Shown one piece after another: positions 1 through 10,068 of a stretch of DNA of 47,876 bases. Numbering within the stretch: position 1 is the first letter of the stretch; the number at the start of each line of letters is the position of its first letter. Made by a program: the position numbers and the translations under genes. This DNA comes from Prevotella sp. (GTDB taxonomy: Bacteria; Bacteroidota; Bacteroidia; Bacteroidales; Bacteroidaceae), in contig JAILHK010000051.1 of NCBI GenBank assembly GCA_024695815.1, positions 1 to 47,876 of the forward strand, written 5' to 3'. Under the pieces are notes generated by a model. It made no database searches. It was given only the letters and a program-made list of their open reading frames with translations, and had not been told where the DNA came from.

Positions 1-139
1 AGACCTGAAAGAGTACATTGACTATTATAATAATGAGAGAATAAAGCTCAGACTAAAAGGAATGAGCCCAGTACAATACCGGACTCAATTCCATATGAGC
101 AATAGTGTTTAATCCGTCCAAACTTTGGGGTTCACTTCA
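1..139 (+). mobile_element. Right end of an IS3-family insertion sequence
   Basis: The first 112 bases encode the C-terminus of an IS3-type transposase. One base after its stop lies a terminal sequence that includes CAAACTTTGGGGTTCACTTCA-like DNA ending in CA at 139. Its reverse complement begins TGAAGTGAACCCC, as expected for an IS3-family inverted repeat (5'-TG...CA-3'). The left end lies outside the window, so the target duplication cannot be checked. The element abuts a 22-bp-pitch repeat array. Confidence 0.85.
2..112 (+). CDS. IS3-family transposase OrfB, C-terminal fragment (partial at window edge)
   Basis: Reading from base 2 gives 36 residues that start [15 protein letters not shown] and end at TAA 110-112. 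'[23 protein letters not shown]' (split here as [11 protein letters not shown] and [12 protein letters not shown]) is the hallmark C-terminus of the DDE integrase-type OrfB of IS3/IS150 elements, just after the catalytic Glu region. The protein would cut and join IS ends. Only the tail is in the window, so I cannot say whether the gene is intact upstream. The stop sits one base before the terminal inverted repeat, a normal IS3 arrangement. Confidence 0.85.
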   Translation, partial: DLKEYIDYYNNERIKLRLKGMSPVQYRTQFHMSNSV

Positions 140-182
140 AAGTGACCATTCTAGGGGCTAGAACAGAAACTATTGTTTTGAT

Positions 183-284
183 TCAAGACTTTAAAAGTGG
201 CGTTTCTAGACTTTAGAACTAGTGCTTTTAGACTTTAGAATGACCGTTTCTAGAGTCTAGAAATGACCTTTCTAGACTTTAGAT
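183..284. repeat. 22-bp-pitch palindromic array, locus 1
   Basis: Five 14-bp cores start at 183, 205, 227, 249 and 271, exactly 22 bp apart: TCAAGACTTTAAAA, TCTAGACTTTAGAA, TTTAGACTTTAGAA, TCTAGAGTCTAGAA, TCTAGACTTTAGAT. The cores are near-palindromes. The 8-bp spacers differ (GTGGCGTT, CTAGTGCT, TGACCGTT, ATGACCTT). A sixth core of the other subtype, TCTAGGGGCTAGAA, is at 150-163, 33 bp (1.5 pitches) before the first. The array is flanked by TTTTGAT on the left and ATCAAAAG on the right. It lies between the IS end and the 3' end of mlaF. Function unknown. Confidence 0.9.
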
Positions 285-411
285 GAACATCAAAAGTATA
301 ACTATTGCAAGCTGAAAGGGGAACTTTCGGTTTGCAATAGTTGAAAGATTGGAGTTGAAAAGCGTAACTTTTGCGTGCTAATAGTGGCTGAACGGGTGGG
401 AGAGACGACCT
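285..411. other. Companion sequence of array 1 with a long hairpin; no gene
   Basis: AACTATTGCAA (300-310) and TTGCAATAGTT (332-342) form a perfect 11-bp inverted repeat with an inner GAAAG/CTTTC stem (314-318/324-328). A second related copy at 355-387 carries AAAGCGTAAC and GCGTG...AATAGT, matching 38898-38930 beside array 2 at 27 of 33 positions by eye. No coding potential was seen. The hairpin lacks a clear T-run for either neighbour, so I do not call it a terminator. Confidence 0.7.
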
Positions 412-1176
412 TTATTCGTTCTTAAGAATGGCTGCACGCATGTCTTTCAGCAAGTCGCTGGCAAAGATAAAGTCGGTGAGCTTCTGGTTAGTGCTGTGCA
501 TGATGTCGCTGCTGACGCCCTGCCACTCCTTGTGGCCTTCGTAGATGAACACGATGTTTTCGCCAATGCCCATCACTGAGTTCATGTCGTGGGTGTTGAT
601 GATGGTAGTCATCTTGAACTCCTGTGTGATGCTATGAAGCAGGTCGTCGATGACCAGCGAGGTCTTTGGGTCAAGACCCGAGTTAGGCTCGTCGCAGAAC
701 AGATACTTAGGGTTCATCGAGATGGCACGCGCAATGGCTACGCGCTTCTGCATACCACCACTGATCTCGCCTGGATATTTTTCTTCTGCACCAACCAGGT
801 TGACGCGGTCTAAGCAATCCATGGCGCGCTTCTTGCGCTCGCGCAGGGTCATGGTCGAGAACATGTCCAGAGGGAACATCACATTCTCGAGCACGGTGAG
901 CGAGTCGAAGAGGGCCGCACTCTGGAAAATCATGCCCATCTCGCGGCGCATCATCACCTTCTCTTCCTTTGTCATGCGCACAAAGTCGCGCCCGTCATAC
1001 AGTATCTGTCCGCTGGTAGGCTCAAAGAGTCCCACCAGGTTCTTGATAAGCACGGTCTTGCCACTGCCACTCTGACCGATAATCAGGTTGGTCTTACCAT
1101 CCTCAAAGACGGTGCTGATGCCCTTTAAAACTTGCTTCTCGTCGAAAGACTTACAGAGATTCTTGACTTCTATCAT
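412..1176 (-). CDS. mlaF: MlaF-like phospholipid ABC transporter ATP-binding protein
   Basis: This is a 254-residue ATPase of the Mla/MCE lipid-transport ABC family, which powers exchange of phospholipids between inner and outer membranes. Walker A GQSGSGKT is at 34-41, Q-loop Gln85, the signature ISGGM at 138-142 followed by QKR (typical of MlaF), and Walker B plus catalytic Glu LFCDE at 159-163 with D-loop SGLDP. It overlaps the upstream permease gene by 4 bp (ATGA), so the two are translated as one unit. No MCE-domain (MlaD) gene follows; DNA downstream is a repeat array and an IS end. Family call is firm; the substrate is inferred from the family. Confidence 0.92.
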   Translation of the reverse strand: MIEVKNLCKSFDEKQVLKGISTVFEDGKTNLIIGQSGSGKTVLIKNLVGLFEPTSGQILYDGRDFVRMTKEEKVMMRREMGMIFQSAALFDSLTVLENVMFPLDMFSTMTLRERKKRAMDCLDRVNLVGAEEKYPGEISGGMQKRVAIARAISMNPKYLFCDEPNSGLDPKTSLVIDDLLHSITQEFKMTTIINTHDMNSVMGIGENIVFIYEGHKEWQGVSSDIMHSTNQKLTDFIFASDLLKDMRAAILKNE

Positions 1177-1919
1177 GACAGCAATTGGGTTAAGAATACA
1201 TCACTAAACAGAATGAGCATGCTGGATGCTACGACCGCATCGGTCGATGCCTTGCCCACATTTACCGAACCACCTTCTACGGTGTAGCCATAGTAAGCGG
1301 GCACACTGGAGATGATGAAGGCAAAAAACTGACTTTTGATGATAGACATCCACAAAAACCAAGGGATAAAATCGTGCTGCAGGCCCAGCGTCAGGTCGTC
1401 GGGCGTCATGATATGTCCGATGAAAGCGGTGCCGTAAGCACCCCCAATGCCCATGGCCGACGAGAAGATGACCAGGAAAGGCATGATGGTGAGCATGCCC
1501 AGAATCTTGGGAAGGATGAGATAGCTGGCCGAGTTGATGCCCATGATGTCGAGTGCATCAATCTGCTGGGTGACGCGCATGGTGCCCAGCTCAGAGGCAA
1601 TGTTAGAGCCAACCTTGCCTGCCAGAATCAGACACATGATAGACGACGAGAACTCAAGCAGCATAATTTCGCGCGTTGTGAATCCCGCCACCCATCGAGG
1701 CATCCAAGGGCTCTCAATGTTCAGCTTCATCTGGATGCAGATGACAGCACCGATAAAGAACGAGATGAGCAATACGATGCCAATGGAATTGACACCCAAC
1801 TGTTCCATTTCCTTGACGTATTGTTTCCAGAACATGCGGAAACGCTCAGGGACGGAAAAGGTGCGTTTCATCAGCATCAGGTAGCGTCCGAAGGTTGTCA
1901 GATATGAATGAATAATCAT
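1173..1919 (-). CDS. mlaE: MlaE-like phospholipid ABC transporter permease
   Basis: This permease of the MlaE/YrbE family is 248 residues from ATG 1917-1919 and is the membrane partner of MlaF in retrograde or anterograde phospholipid transport. The N-terminal amphipathic stretch (TFGRYLMLMKRTF) is followed by about five hydrophobic segments, including GIVLLISFFIGAVICIQ and the conserved LGTMRV...DALDIMGI loop that contacts the ATPase. A longer reading frame begins at a TTG at 1946, but that TTG lies inside the promoter -7 box (1944-1951), upstream of any transcript start, so the ATG is preferred. It forms an operon with mlaF and is divergent from lptB. Confidence 0.9.
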   Translation of the reverse strand: MIIHSYLTTFGRYLMLMKRTFSVPERFRMFWKQYVKEMEQLGVNSIGIVLLISFFIGAVICIQMKLNIESPWMPRWVAGFTTREIMLLEFSSSIMCLILAGKVGSNIASELGTMRVTQQIDALDIMGINSASYLILPKILGMLTIMPFLVIFSSAMGIGGAYGTAFIGHIMTPDDLTLGLQHDFIPWFLWMSIIKSQFFAFIISSVPAYYGYTVEGGSVNVGKASTDAVVASSMLILFSDVFLTQLLS

Positions 1920-1943
1920 TGAATCAATGTTTGTTGTTGGGTG

Positions 1944-1975
1944 CAAAGATACAAATTTTATTTAATATTGGAGCA
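1944..1975 (-). promoter_or_regulatory. Bacteroidota promoter for mlaE-mlaF
   Basis: On the minus strand, TTG (1975-1973), 21 nt and TATCTTTG (1951-1944) match the Bacteroidota -33/-7 pattern. The start codon lies 24 nt downstream. It is interleaved with the divergent lptB promoter. Confidence 0.7.
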
Positions 1976-2000
1976 ATGTGAATTTAATTTCGTACCTTTG
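1968..2000 (+). promoter_or_regulatory. Bacteroidota promoter for lptB
   Basis: TTG at 1968-1970 and TACCTTTG at 1993-2000 form the promoter, with the lptB ATG 18 nt beyond. The -33 regions of this and the opposing mlaE promoter overlap within 1968-1975. Confidence 0.7.
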
Positions 2001-2018
2001 CAACAAAATTTTAGCACT

Positions 2019-2807
2019 ATGGCAGAAGAAAGCATTGTACTCAGAGCTGAAGGACTGGTGAAGAGATATGGCAAGCGCACCGTGGTGAACGGTGTGAACT
2101 TCGACGTGAAGCAGGGCGAGATTGTGGGACTGCTAGGACCTAACGGTGCCGGAAAAACCACCTCGTTCTATATGACGACCGGCCTGGTGGTGCCCAACGA
2201 CGGACATATCTATCTGGGCGACCATGAAGTGACCAAGGACCCTGTCTATAAGCGTGCACAGGCAGGTATCGGCTATCTGGCTCAGGAGGCATCGGTGTTT
2301 CGCAAGATGTCGGTAGAAGACAATATCCTGTCGGTGCTTGAGATGACGGGTAAGCCGCGCGAGTACCAGTTGGAGAAGCTGGAGAGTCTGATCAAGGAGT
2401 TCCGCCTGCAGAAAGTGCGCAAGAACCTGGGCGACCAGCTCAGTGGTGGCGAGCGCCGCCGCTGCGAGATAGCCCGCTGTCTGGCCATCGAACCCAAGTT
2501 CATCATGCTCGACGAGCCCTTTGCCGGTGTGGACCCCATCGCTGTTGAAGATATTCAGTTCATCGTCTGGAAACTGAAAGATCGCAACATTGGAATCCTG
2601 ATTACCGACCACAATGTGGAAGATACCTTGTGTATCACTGACCGTGCCTATCTGCTCTTCGAGGGCCGCATCCTGTTTCATGGCACTCCAGAAGAACTGG
2701 CAGCCAATCAGATTGTGCGTAAAAACTACCTCACAGACTCGTTTGTGCTGCGTCAGAAAGACTTTCAGAAACTGGAGGCCGAACGCATGAGTGCCGACGA
2801 AGAATAG
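2019..2807 (+). CDS. lptB: LPS export ABC transporter ATP-binding protein LptB
   Basis: 262 residues. This is the cytoplasmic ATPase of LptB2FG, which extracts lipopolysaccharide from the inner membrane. Walker A GPNGAGKT is at 40-47, Q-loop [14 protein letters not shown] at about 86-99 (the LptB version), signature LSGGE at 141-145 with RRR, Walker B IMLDE at 162-166 and PFAGVDP. The ATG at 2019 was chosen because an upstream in-frame extension to 1941 crosses the promoter -7 box. It is monocistronic or followed by tig with its own promoter. An OstA-like gene at 12866 is a likely functional partner. Confidence 0.95.
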   Translation: MAEESIVLRAEGLVKRYGKRTVVNGVNFDVKQGEIVGLLGPNGAGKTTSFYMTTGLVVPNDGHIYLGDHEVTKDPVYKRAQAGIGYLAQEASVFRKMSVEDNILSVLEMTGKPREYQLEKLESLIKEFRLQKVRKNLGDQLSGGERRRCEIARCLAIEPKFIMLDEPFAGVDPIAVEDIQFIVWKLKDRNIGILITDHNVEDTLCITDRAYLLFEGRILFHGTPEELAANQIVRKNYLTDSFVLRQKDFQKLEAERMSADEE

Positions 2808-2861
2808 TAGTGGCCATTCGTTAAAAAATCGTAATCATGATAATTTTACGCTAATTATGAG

Positions 2862-2869
2862 TAATTTTG
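2862..2869 (+). promoter_or_regulatory. -7 box upstream of tig
   Basis: TAATTTTG 44 nt before the tig start codon matches the Bacteroidota -7 element. No good -33 TTG is visible at the expected distance. Confidence 0.5.
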
Positions 2870-2913
2870 CACGCTCAAAACGATAGTATATAATTAATAA
2901 GGTATATAAAACA

Positions 2914-4272
2914 ATGAATATTAAGTTTGAAAGTGCCGATAAAATCAATGGTTTGATGACTATCACCGTTGAGAAGGCAGACTACCAGGAGGCAGTGGAC
3001 AAGAAGTTAAAGGACTACCGTAAGAAGGCTCAGGTGCCTGGTTTCCGTCCTGGTATGGTTCCTATGGGACTGATTAAGAAGCAGTATGGTACAGCCGTGA
3101 AGGTTGACGAGGTAAACCGCATCTTGGGCGAGAAGCTCTATGAGTATGTTCGCGAGAACAAGATTCAGATGCTGGGCGAGCCCCTTCCCAACGAAGAGAA
3201 ACAACAGCCCCAGAATCTCGAGGGCGATGGTCCTTTCGAGTTCTTTTTCGATATCGCAGTAGCTCCCGAGTTCAAGGTAGCGCTGAATGGTAAGGACAAG
3301 ATTGATTTCTACACCATCAAGGTTGACGATAAGCTGATTGACGATCAGGTTCAGATGTACGCATCACAGGCCGGTGAGTTTGTTGAGGCTCAGGAGTGGA
3401 GCGGCAACGACACCCTGAAGGGCGACCTGCGCCAGCTGGATGCTGAGGGCAACACACTCGAGGGTGGTATCACCACCGAGGGCGGCATGATTATGCCCAG
3501 CTACATCAAGGGCGAGGACGAGAAGAAGAAGTTCGAGGGTTGCAAGCCCGGCGACATCATTGTCTTCAATCCTAAGAAGGCCTATCCCGACAACGATGCT
3601 GAGGTTGCAGCTCTGCTGAAGACCGACAAAGAGGCTATCAAGGATATGGATGCTGACTTCAGCTTCCAGGTAACCGAGATCCGTCACTTCCAGCCCGCTG
3701 CTGTTGACGCTAAGCTCTTCGAGCGCGTATTCGGCGAGGGTGTGAAGGACGAGGCTGACTTCCGTCAGCGTATCGCCGACAGCCTGAAGGGTCAGCTGGT
3801 GGCTAACAGCGACTACAAGTTCCTGCTAGACGTACGTAAGCACGCAGAGAAGAAGGTAGGCGACCTGCAGTTCCCCGAGGCTATCCTGAAGCGCGTGATG
3901 CTGAACAACAACAAGGATAAGGGCGCAGAGTTCGTAGAGAAGAACTTCGAGGCTTCTATCAATGAACTGAAGTGGCACCTCATCAAAGAGCAGCTGGTAA
4001 GCGCTGCCGGTATCAAGGTTGAAGACGACGACCTGAAGAACGTGGCTAAGGACGCTATCCGTGCTCAGTTCGCTCAGTATGGTATGACCAACGTTCCTGA
4101 GGACGTGCTGGAGAACTATGCTGCCGAGCAGCTGAAGAAGCGCGAGAATATCGAGAACTTCGTTGACCGTGCCGTTGACGTGAAGCTGACAGCAGCTCTG
4201 AAGGGCTCAGTGAAGCTGAACGAGAAGGAGGTAACACTTGACGAGTTCAACAAAATGATGCAGGAAGCATAA
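2914..4272 (+). CDS. tig: Trigger factor, ribosome-associated chaperone
   Basis: 452 residues (E. coli trigger factor 432). It binds ribosomal protein L23 at the exit tunnel and shields nascent chains. The ribosome-binding signature GFRPGMVP is at 43-50 in the N-terminal domain. A middle region around 160-265 corresponds to the FKBP-type PPIase domain but is poorly conserved. The C-terminal helical arms (about 270-440) are rich in Lys/Glu. Codon use looks strongly biased, consistent with high expression. It is followed by a terminator, then clpP-clpX, a neighbourhood (tig-clpP-clpX) conserved widely in bacteria. Confidence 0.95.
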   Translation: MNIKFESADKINGLMTITVEKADYQEAVDKKLKDYRKKAQVPGFRPGMVPMGLIKKQYGTAVKVDEVNRILGEKLYEYVRENKIQMLGEPLPNEEKQQPQNLEGDGPFEFFFDIAVAPEFKVALNGKDKIDFYTIKVDDKLIDDQVQMYASQAGEFVEAQEWSGNDTLKGDLRQLDAEGNTLEGGITTEGGMIMPSYIKGEDEKKKFEGCKPGDIIVFNPKKAYPDNDAEVAALLKTDKEAIKDMDADFSFQVTEIRHFQPAAVDAKLFERVFGEGVKDEADFRQRIADSLKGQLVANSDYKFLLDVRKHAEKKVGDLQFPEAILKRVMLNNNKDKGAEFVEKNFEASINELKWHLIKEQLVSAAGIKVEDDDLKNVAKDAIRAQFAQYGMTNVPEDVLENYAAEQLKKRENIENFVDRAVDVKLTAALKGSVKLNEKEVTLDEFNKMMQEA

Positions 4273-4307
4273 GAAAAGAATATTATAATTCTTTAACCAA
4301 AAAATAC

Positions 4308-4338
4308 AGTCGGGATGTATCGCATCTCGACTTTTTTT
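4308..4338 (+). terminator. Intrinsic terminator of tig
   Basis: AGTCGGGATG (4308-4317) pairs with CATCTCGACT (4323-4332) around a 5-nt loop, followed by seven Ts. Confidence 0.85.
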
Positions 4339-4340
4339 CG

Positions 4341-4348
4341 TAATTTTG
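4341..4348 (+). promoter_or_regulatory. -7 box for the clpP-clpX-recQ operon
   Basis: TAATTTTG immediately after the tig terminator, 31 nt before the clpP ATG. A -33 element would fall inside the terminator stem. Confidence 0.55.
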
Positions 4349-4379
4349 TATCAAGAAAGCACAAAAGAAAAGAAAAACT

Positions 4380-5042
4380 ATGAATGATTTTAGAAAATAT
4401 GCAACCCAGCATTTGGGATTGAACGGACAGGTATTAGATGATGTTGTGAAGGCACAAGCGCAGTATTTGAATCCTTATATTTTGGAAGAGCGTCAGTTGA
4501 ACGTGACGCAGATGGACGTCTTCTCGCGTCTGATGATGGACCGCATCATCTTCCTCGGTACGCAGATTGACGACTATACAGCGAATACCCTGCAGGCACA
4601 GCTGCTCTATCTGGACTCAGTAGATCCAGGTAAGGATATCTCTATCTATATCAACTCGCCTGGCGGCAGTGTGTATGCAGGTCTTGGTATCTACGACACC
4701 ATGCAGTTTATCTCAAGTGATGTGGCTACCATCTGTACTGGTATGGCTGCTTCGATGGCTGCCGTGCTGCTGGTGGCTGGTCAGGAAGGTAAGCGCTCGG
4801 CGCTGACCCACAGTCGTGTGATGATTCACCAGCCTCTGGGAGGCGTGCAGGGTCAGGCTTCCGACATTGAAATTGAAGCCCGCGAGATTCAGAAGCTGAA
4901 GAAAGAACTCTATACAATCATTGCAGACCATTCACACACCGACTATGACAAGGTGTGGAAGGACTCTGACCGCAACTACTGGATGACGGCAGAGGAGGCA
5001 AAGGAATATGGCATGATTGATCAGGTATTGGTGAAGAAATGA
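4380..5042 (+). CDS. clpP: ATP-dependent Clp protease proteolytic subunit ClpP
   Basis: 220 residues. It forms the tetradecameric serine peptidase chamber that degrades proteins fed by ClpX. The oxyanion motif [10 protein letters not shown] is at 92-101, the nucleophile Ser125 lies in GMAASMAA, and His150 lies in MIHQPLGG. The third triad position, by alignment with E. coli (His122 to Asp171 is 49 residues), falls on Asn199 in DSDRNYWM, where other ClpPs have Asp. The start gives the usual ~30-residue N-terminal extension for this group. The stop overlaps the clpX start (ATGA), so the two are coupled. Confidence 0.95.
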   Translation: MNDFRKYATQHLGLNGQVLDDVVKAQAQYLNPYILEERQLNVTQMDVFSRLMMDRIIFLGTQIDDYTANTLQAQLLYLDSVDPGKDISIYINSPGGSVYAGLGIYDTMQFISSDVATICTGMAASMAAVLLVAGQEGKRSALTHSRVMIHQPLGGVQGQASDIEIEAREIQKLKKELYTIIADHSHTDYDKVWKDSDRNYWMTAEEAKEYGMIDQVLVKK

Positions 5043-6265
5043 AGAAAAAACAGTGTGATTTCTGTGGCCGTTCGGACAAGGACGTAAAGTTGCTGATATC
5101 TGGTATTGGAGGAGTAAACATCTGCGAGCACTGTGCGGAGCAGGCATATCAGATCCTTCAGGAGGCTGGCATTATTGGTGGCGCTAATGGCAAACAAAGT
5201 GAATATACCCCCAAGGGTTCTGTGCCAAAACCGGTAGAGATTAAGGCCTATCTGGACCAGTATATCATTGGTCAGGACGAGGCTAAGCGCTTCCTGTCGG
5301 TAGCCGTCTATAACCATTATAAACGTTTGCAGCAGCCTAAGGCCGATGATGACGGCGTGGAGATTGAAAAGTCGAACATCATTATGGTGGGTTCTACGGG
5401 TACTGGTAAGACACTGATGGCCCGTACGATAGCCCGACTGCTGGATGTGCCTTTCACGATTGTTGATGCCACGGTACTGACCGAAGCCGGTTATGTGGGC
5501 GAGGATGTGGAGAGCATCTTGAGCAGATTGTTGCAGGTGGCCAACTACAACGTGAGTGCAGCCGAGCGTGGTATCGTGTTTATCGACGAGATAGACAAGA
5601 TAGCCCGCAAGAGCGACAATCCCAGCATCACTCGCGATGTGAGCGGTGAGGGCGTACAGCAGGGCTTGTTGAAGTTGCTGGAAGGTACGATGGTCAATGT
5701 GCCGCCAAAGGGTGGACGCAAACACCCCGACCAGGACTATATCCATGTGGATACACGCAACATCCTGTTTATCTGTGGTGGCGCTTTCGATGGCATCGAG
5801 CGAAAGATTGCGCAGCGCATGAACACACATACCGTGGGTTATAACTCGGTACAGAATGTGCGGAAAATTGATAAGGACGACTTGATGCGCTATGTGCAGC
5901 CACAGGACTTGAAGTCCTTTGGTTTGATACCCGAGATTATCGGTCGTCTGCCAGTGCTGACCTATCTGAATCCGTTGGATCGCGAAGCGCTGAGAAAGAT
6001 TCTCGTGGAACCAAAGAATTCTATCGTCAAGCAGTATATCAAACTGTTTAAGATGGATGGTATCAAATTGACTTTTGACGAGGATGCTTTGGACTTTATC
6101 GTGGATAAAGCCGTTGAGTTCAAGTTGGGTGCTCGCGGATTGCGCTCTATCGTAGAGGGTGTGATGACAGACGCCATGTTTGAAGTTCCTTCTTCAGATG
6201 TTAAGAATTTTAATGTGACACGCGAGTATGTGGAAAAACAGCTTGCCAAATCGCATAGCCTTTGA
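5039..6265 (+). CDS. clpX: ATP-dependent Clp protease ATP-binding subunit ClpX
   Basis: 408 residues. AAA+ unfoldase that recognises substrates and threads them into ClpP. The N-terminal zinc-binding domain has Cys6, Cys9, Cys29 and Cys32. Walker A GSTGTGKT is at 118-125, Walker B FIDE ends with Asp183-Glu184, and the sensor-2 region has [11 protein letters not shown]. The length is normal. It overlaps clpP by 4 bp, and recQ follows immediately, so all three are probably co-transcribed. Confidence 0.96.
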   Translation: MKKKQCDFCGRSDKDVKLLISGIGGVNICEHCAEQAYQILQEAGIIGGANGKQSEYTPKGSVPKPVEIKAYLDQYIIGQDEAKRFLSVAVYNHYKRLQQPKADDDGVEIEKSNIIMVGSTGTGKTLMARTIARLLDVPFTIVDATVLTEAGYVGEDVESILSRLLQVANYNVSAAERGIVFIDEIDKIARKSDNPSITRDVSGEGVQQGLLKLLEGTMVNVPPKGGRKHPDQDYIHVDTRNILFICGGAFDGIERKIAQRMNTHTVGYNSVQNVRKIDKDDLMRYVQPQDLKSFGLIPEIIGRLPVLTYLNPLDREALRKILVEPKNSIVKQYIKLFKMDGIKLTFDEDALDFIVDKAVEFKLGARGLRSIVEGVMTDAMFEVPSSDVKNFNVTREYVEKQLAKSHSL

Positions 6266-6273
6266 TTAAAGAT

Positions 6274-8448
6274 ATGAATAATCTGACAGATGCCTTAAAA
6301 CGATATTTCGGCTTCGACACGTTCAAGGGTGATCAGGAAGCAATCATTCAGAACTTGTTGAATGGACGCGATACGTTTGTGTTGATGCCTACGGGCGGTG
6401 GAAAATCATTATGCTATCAGTTGCCTTCGTTGTTGATGGATGGCGTGGCCATTGTAATCTCGCCCCTGATAGCACTGATGAAGAACCAGGTGGATTTTAT
6501 CTCGCACCTGAGTGAACATGAGGGAACCGCCCATTTTTTGAATTCTTCATTGAATAAGGCCGCTGTTGATCAGGTAAAGAACGATATCCGTGCCGGTCGG
6601 ACTAAGTTGCTCTATGTGGCACCCGAGTCGCTGACAAAGGAAGACAACGTCGAGTTTCTGAAGACTTGTAAGATTTCGTTTTATGCAGTCGACGAGGCTC
6701 ACTGTATCTCAGAATGGGGGCACGACTTCCGTCCTGAGTACCGGCGCATACGGCCTATCGTCAATGAGATAGGCAAGGCGCCCATCATTGCTCTGACGGC
6801 TACTGCCACAGACAAGGTGCGCACGGATATCAAAAAGAACCTGGGCATCACTGATGCCGACGAGTTTAAAAGCTCGTTTAACCGACCAAACCTGTACTAT
6901 GAAGTAAGACCTAAAACAAAAGATATCGACAAGGATATCGTTCGTTTTATCAAGCAACACTCTGGAAAAAGTGGCATCATCTACTGTCTGTCGCGTAAGA
7001 AGGTAGAGGACCTGGCTGAAGTGCTGCGTGCCAACGATATCAAGGCGCAATGCTACCATGCTGGTCTTGACTCGGCAACGCGCTCGCAGACGCAGGATGA
7101 CTTCCTGATGGAGAAAATTGACGTCATTGTGGCTACCATCGCCTTTGGTATGGGTATCGATAAGCCCGACGTGCGTTTTGTGATCCACTACGACATACCA
7201 AAGTCGCTCGAGGGCTATTACCAGGAAACCGGTCGTGCCGGACGCGACGGTGGCGAGGGTATCTGTCTGGCCTTCTACAGCTATAAGGACCTGCAGAAAC
7301 TGGACAAGTTTATGGAGGGAAAGCCTGTGGCCGAACAGGACATTGGCCGACAGCTGTTGCAAGAGACGGCTGCCTATGCCGAGACCTCTGTATGTCGCAG
7401 AAAGATGTTGCTGCATTATTTCGGAGAACAGTACGACAAGGACAACTGTCATAACTGCGATAACTGTCTGCATCCGGGCACGAAGATTGAGGCACAGAAG
7501 CAGCTCTGCATCGTGCTTGAGGCTGTGATAGCTGTCAAGGAGAATTTCCGTGCTGACTATGTCATCGACTTCATCCGCGGCCGTGGCACCGACGAGATTG
7601 TGGCACATAAGCATCATGAGCTGGAGGCCTTTGGCGCCGGCGAGGAGTTTGATTTCAAGATATGGAACCCCGTGATACGTCAGGCCTTGATAGCCGGTTA
7701 TTTGAAAAAGGAGGTAGAGAACTACGGTCTCTTGAAGGTGACGGCTGCCGGAAAAAGGTTCCTGAAGAACCCTACGCGCTTTATGGTTGTTGAGGACCAT
7801 GAGTTCAACGAAGACGAGGATATGATGAATGCAGAGGGTAACACCAGTGCACTGGATCCTACGCTGAGCGCCATGCTCCATGACCTGCGCAAGGAGTGGT
7901 CGCGCAAACTGGAACGTCCGCCTTATGTCATCTTCCAGGATGTGTCTTTGGAACAGATGGCCACAGACTATCCTGTGACGCTCGACGAGCTGAAGAACAT
8001 ACAGGGTGTGGGCGATGGTAAGACCCGACAGCCCTATGCCAAGGCTTTCGTGGATCTGATTAAGCGCTACTGCGAAGAGAACGAGATTGAGCGTCAGTCG
8101 GACTTGCGCGTCAGGACGAAACCGAAGGATTCGATGAAGAAGCTCAAGATTCTTCAGAATATCGACCGCCGTATTGCACTCGACGATATTGCCAATGCAC
8201 TGGGCATTGAGTTTGACGAGTTGCTGGATGAACTGGAAGGCATCGTGCTGTATAGTGGCAACAAGGTGAACATCGACTATTTCCTCAATGATATCATGGA
8301 TCCTGATGATATCAACGATATCTACGATTATTTCGCAGAACAGGAGAAAGACGATATCGAAGCAGCCTTCGAAGAGTTCGGTGGCGATTTCTCGGAAGAC
8401 GAGATCCGTCTGGTGCGTATCAAGTTCATTTCGGATATGGCCAACTAA
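6274..8448 (+). CDS. recQ: ATP-dependent DNA helicase RecQ
   Basis: 724 residues from ATG 6274; a TTG at 6262 overlapping the clpX stop is a possible alternative start. It unwinds DNA 3'-5' in recombination and fork repair. Order of parts: motif I PTGGGKS (39-45), DEAH box (140-143) followed by the RecQ aromatic-rich loop CISEWGHDFR, helicase C lobe with GMGIDKPDVR and QETGRAGRDG, zinc-binding Cys374, Cys392, Cys395 and Cys398 with the RQC region after it, HRDC domain (about 536-615, IQGVG), and a C-terminal extension of about 110 residues. It is the third gene of the clp operon. Confidence 0.95.
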   Translation: MNNLTDALKRYFGFDTFKGDQEAIIQNLLNGRDTFVLMPTGGGKSLCYQLPSLLMDGVAIVISPLIALMKNQVDFISHLSEHEGTAHFLNSSLNKAAVDQVKNDIRAGRTKLLYVAPESLTKEDNVEFLKTCKISFYAVDEAHCISEWGHDFRPEYRRIRPIVNEIGKAPIIALTATATDKVRTDIKKNLGITDADEFKSSFNRPNLYYEVRPKTKDIDKDIVRFIKQHSGKSGIIYCLSRKKVEDLAEVLRANDIKAQCYHAGLDSATRSQTQDDFLMEKIDVIVATIAFGMGIDKPDVRFVIHYDIPKSLEGYYQETGRAGRDGGEGICLAFYSYKDLQKLDKFMEGKPVAEQDIGRQLLQETAAYAETSVCRRKMLLHYFGEQYDKDNCHNCDNCLHPGTKIEAQKQLCIVLEAVIAVKENFRADYVIDFIRGRGTDEIVAHKHHELEAFGAGEEFDFKIWNPVIRQALIAGYLKKEVENYGLLKVTAAGKRFLKNPTRFMVVEDHEFNEDEDMMNAEGNTSALDPTLSAMLHDLRKEWSRKLERPPYVIFQDVSLEQMATDYPVTLDELKNIQGVGDGKTRQPYAKAFVDLIKRYCEENEIERQSDLRVRTKPKDSMKKLKILQNIDRRIALDDIANALGIEFDELLDELEGIVLYSGNKVNIDYFLNDIMDPDDINDIYDYFAEQEKDDIEAAFEEFGGDFSEDEIRLVRIKFISDMAN

Positions 8449-8541
8449 GCGTGGCTTATCTGTCAGTGGAATGCGCGTTAAATCGTATTAATAAATAAGA
8501 GAAAATGCGTGAAAGATGTCTGCTAAGTGAGGAAAAATGAG

Positions 8542-8549
8542 TATCTTTG
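8542..8549 (+). promoter_or_regulatory. -7 box for the guaB operon
   Basis: TATCTTTG 28 nt before the guaB ATG. No clear -33 TTG was seen. Confidence 0.55.
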
Positions 8550-8559
8550 CACGCAATAA

Positions 8560-10059
<1,500 letters not shown>

Positions 10060-10068
10060 AAAACTCAT

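Noticed and set aside
1920..1946. N-terminal extension of mlaE from TTG 1946
   Set aside because: The TTG lies in the promoter -7 box, so it cannot be on the transcript from that promoter.
6709..7881. 390-codon minus-strand ORF inside recQ
   Set aside because: It is fully antisense to a conserved helicase with complete motifs; no promoter or homology supports it.
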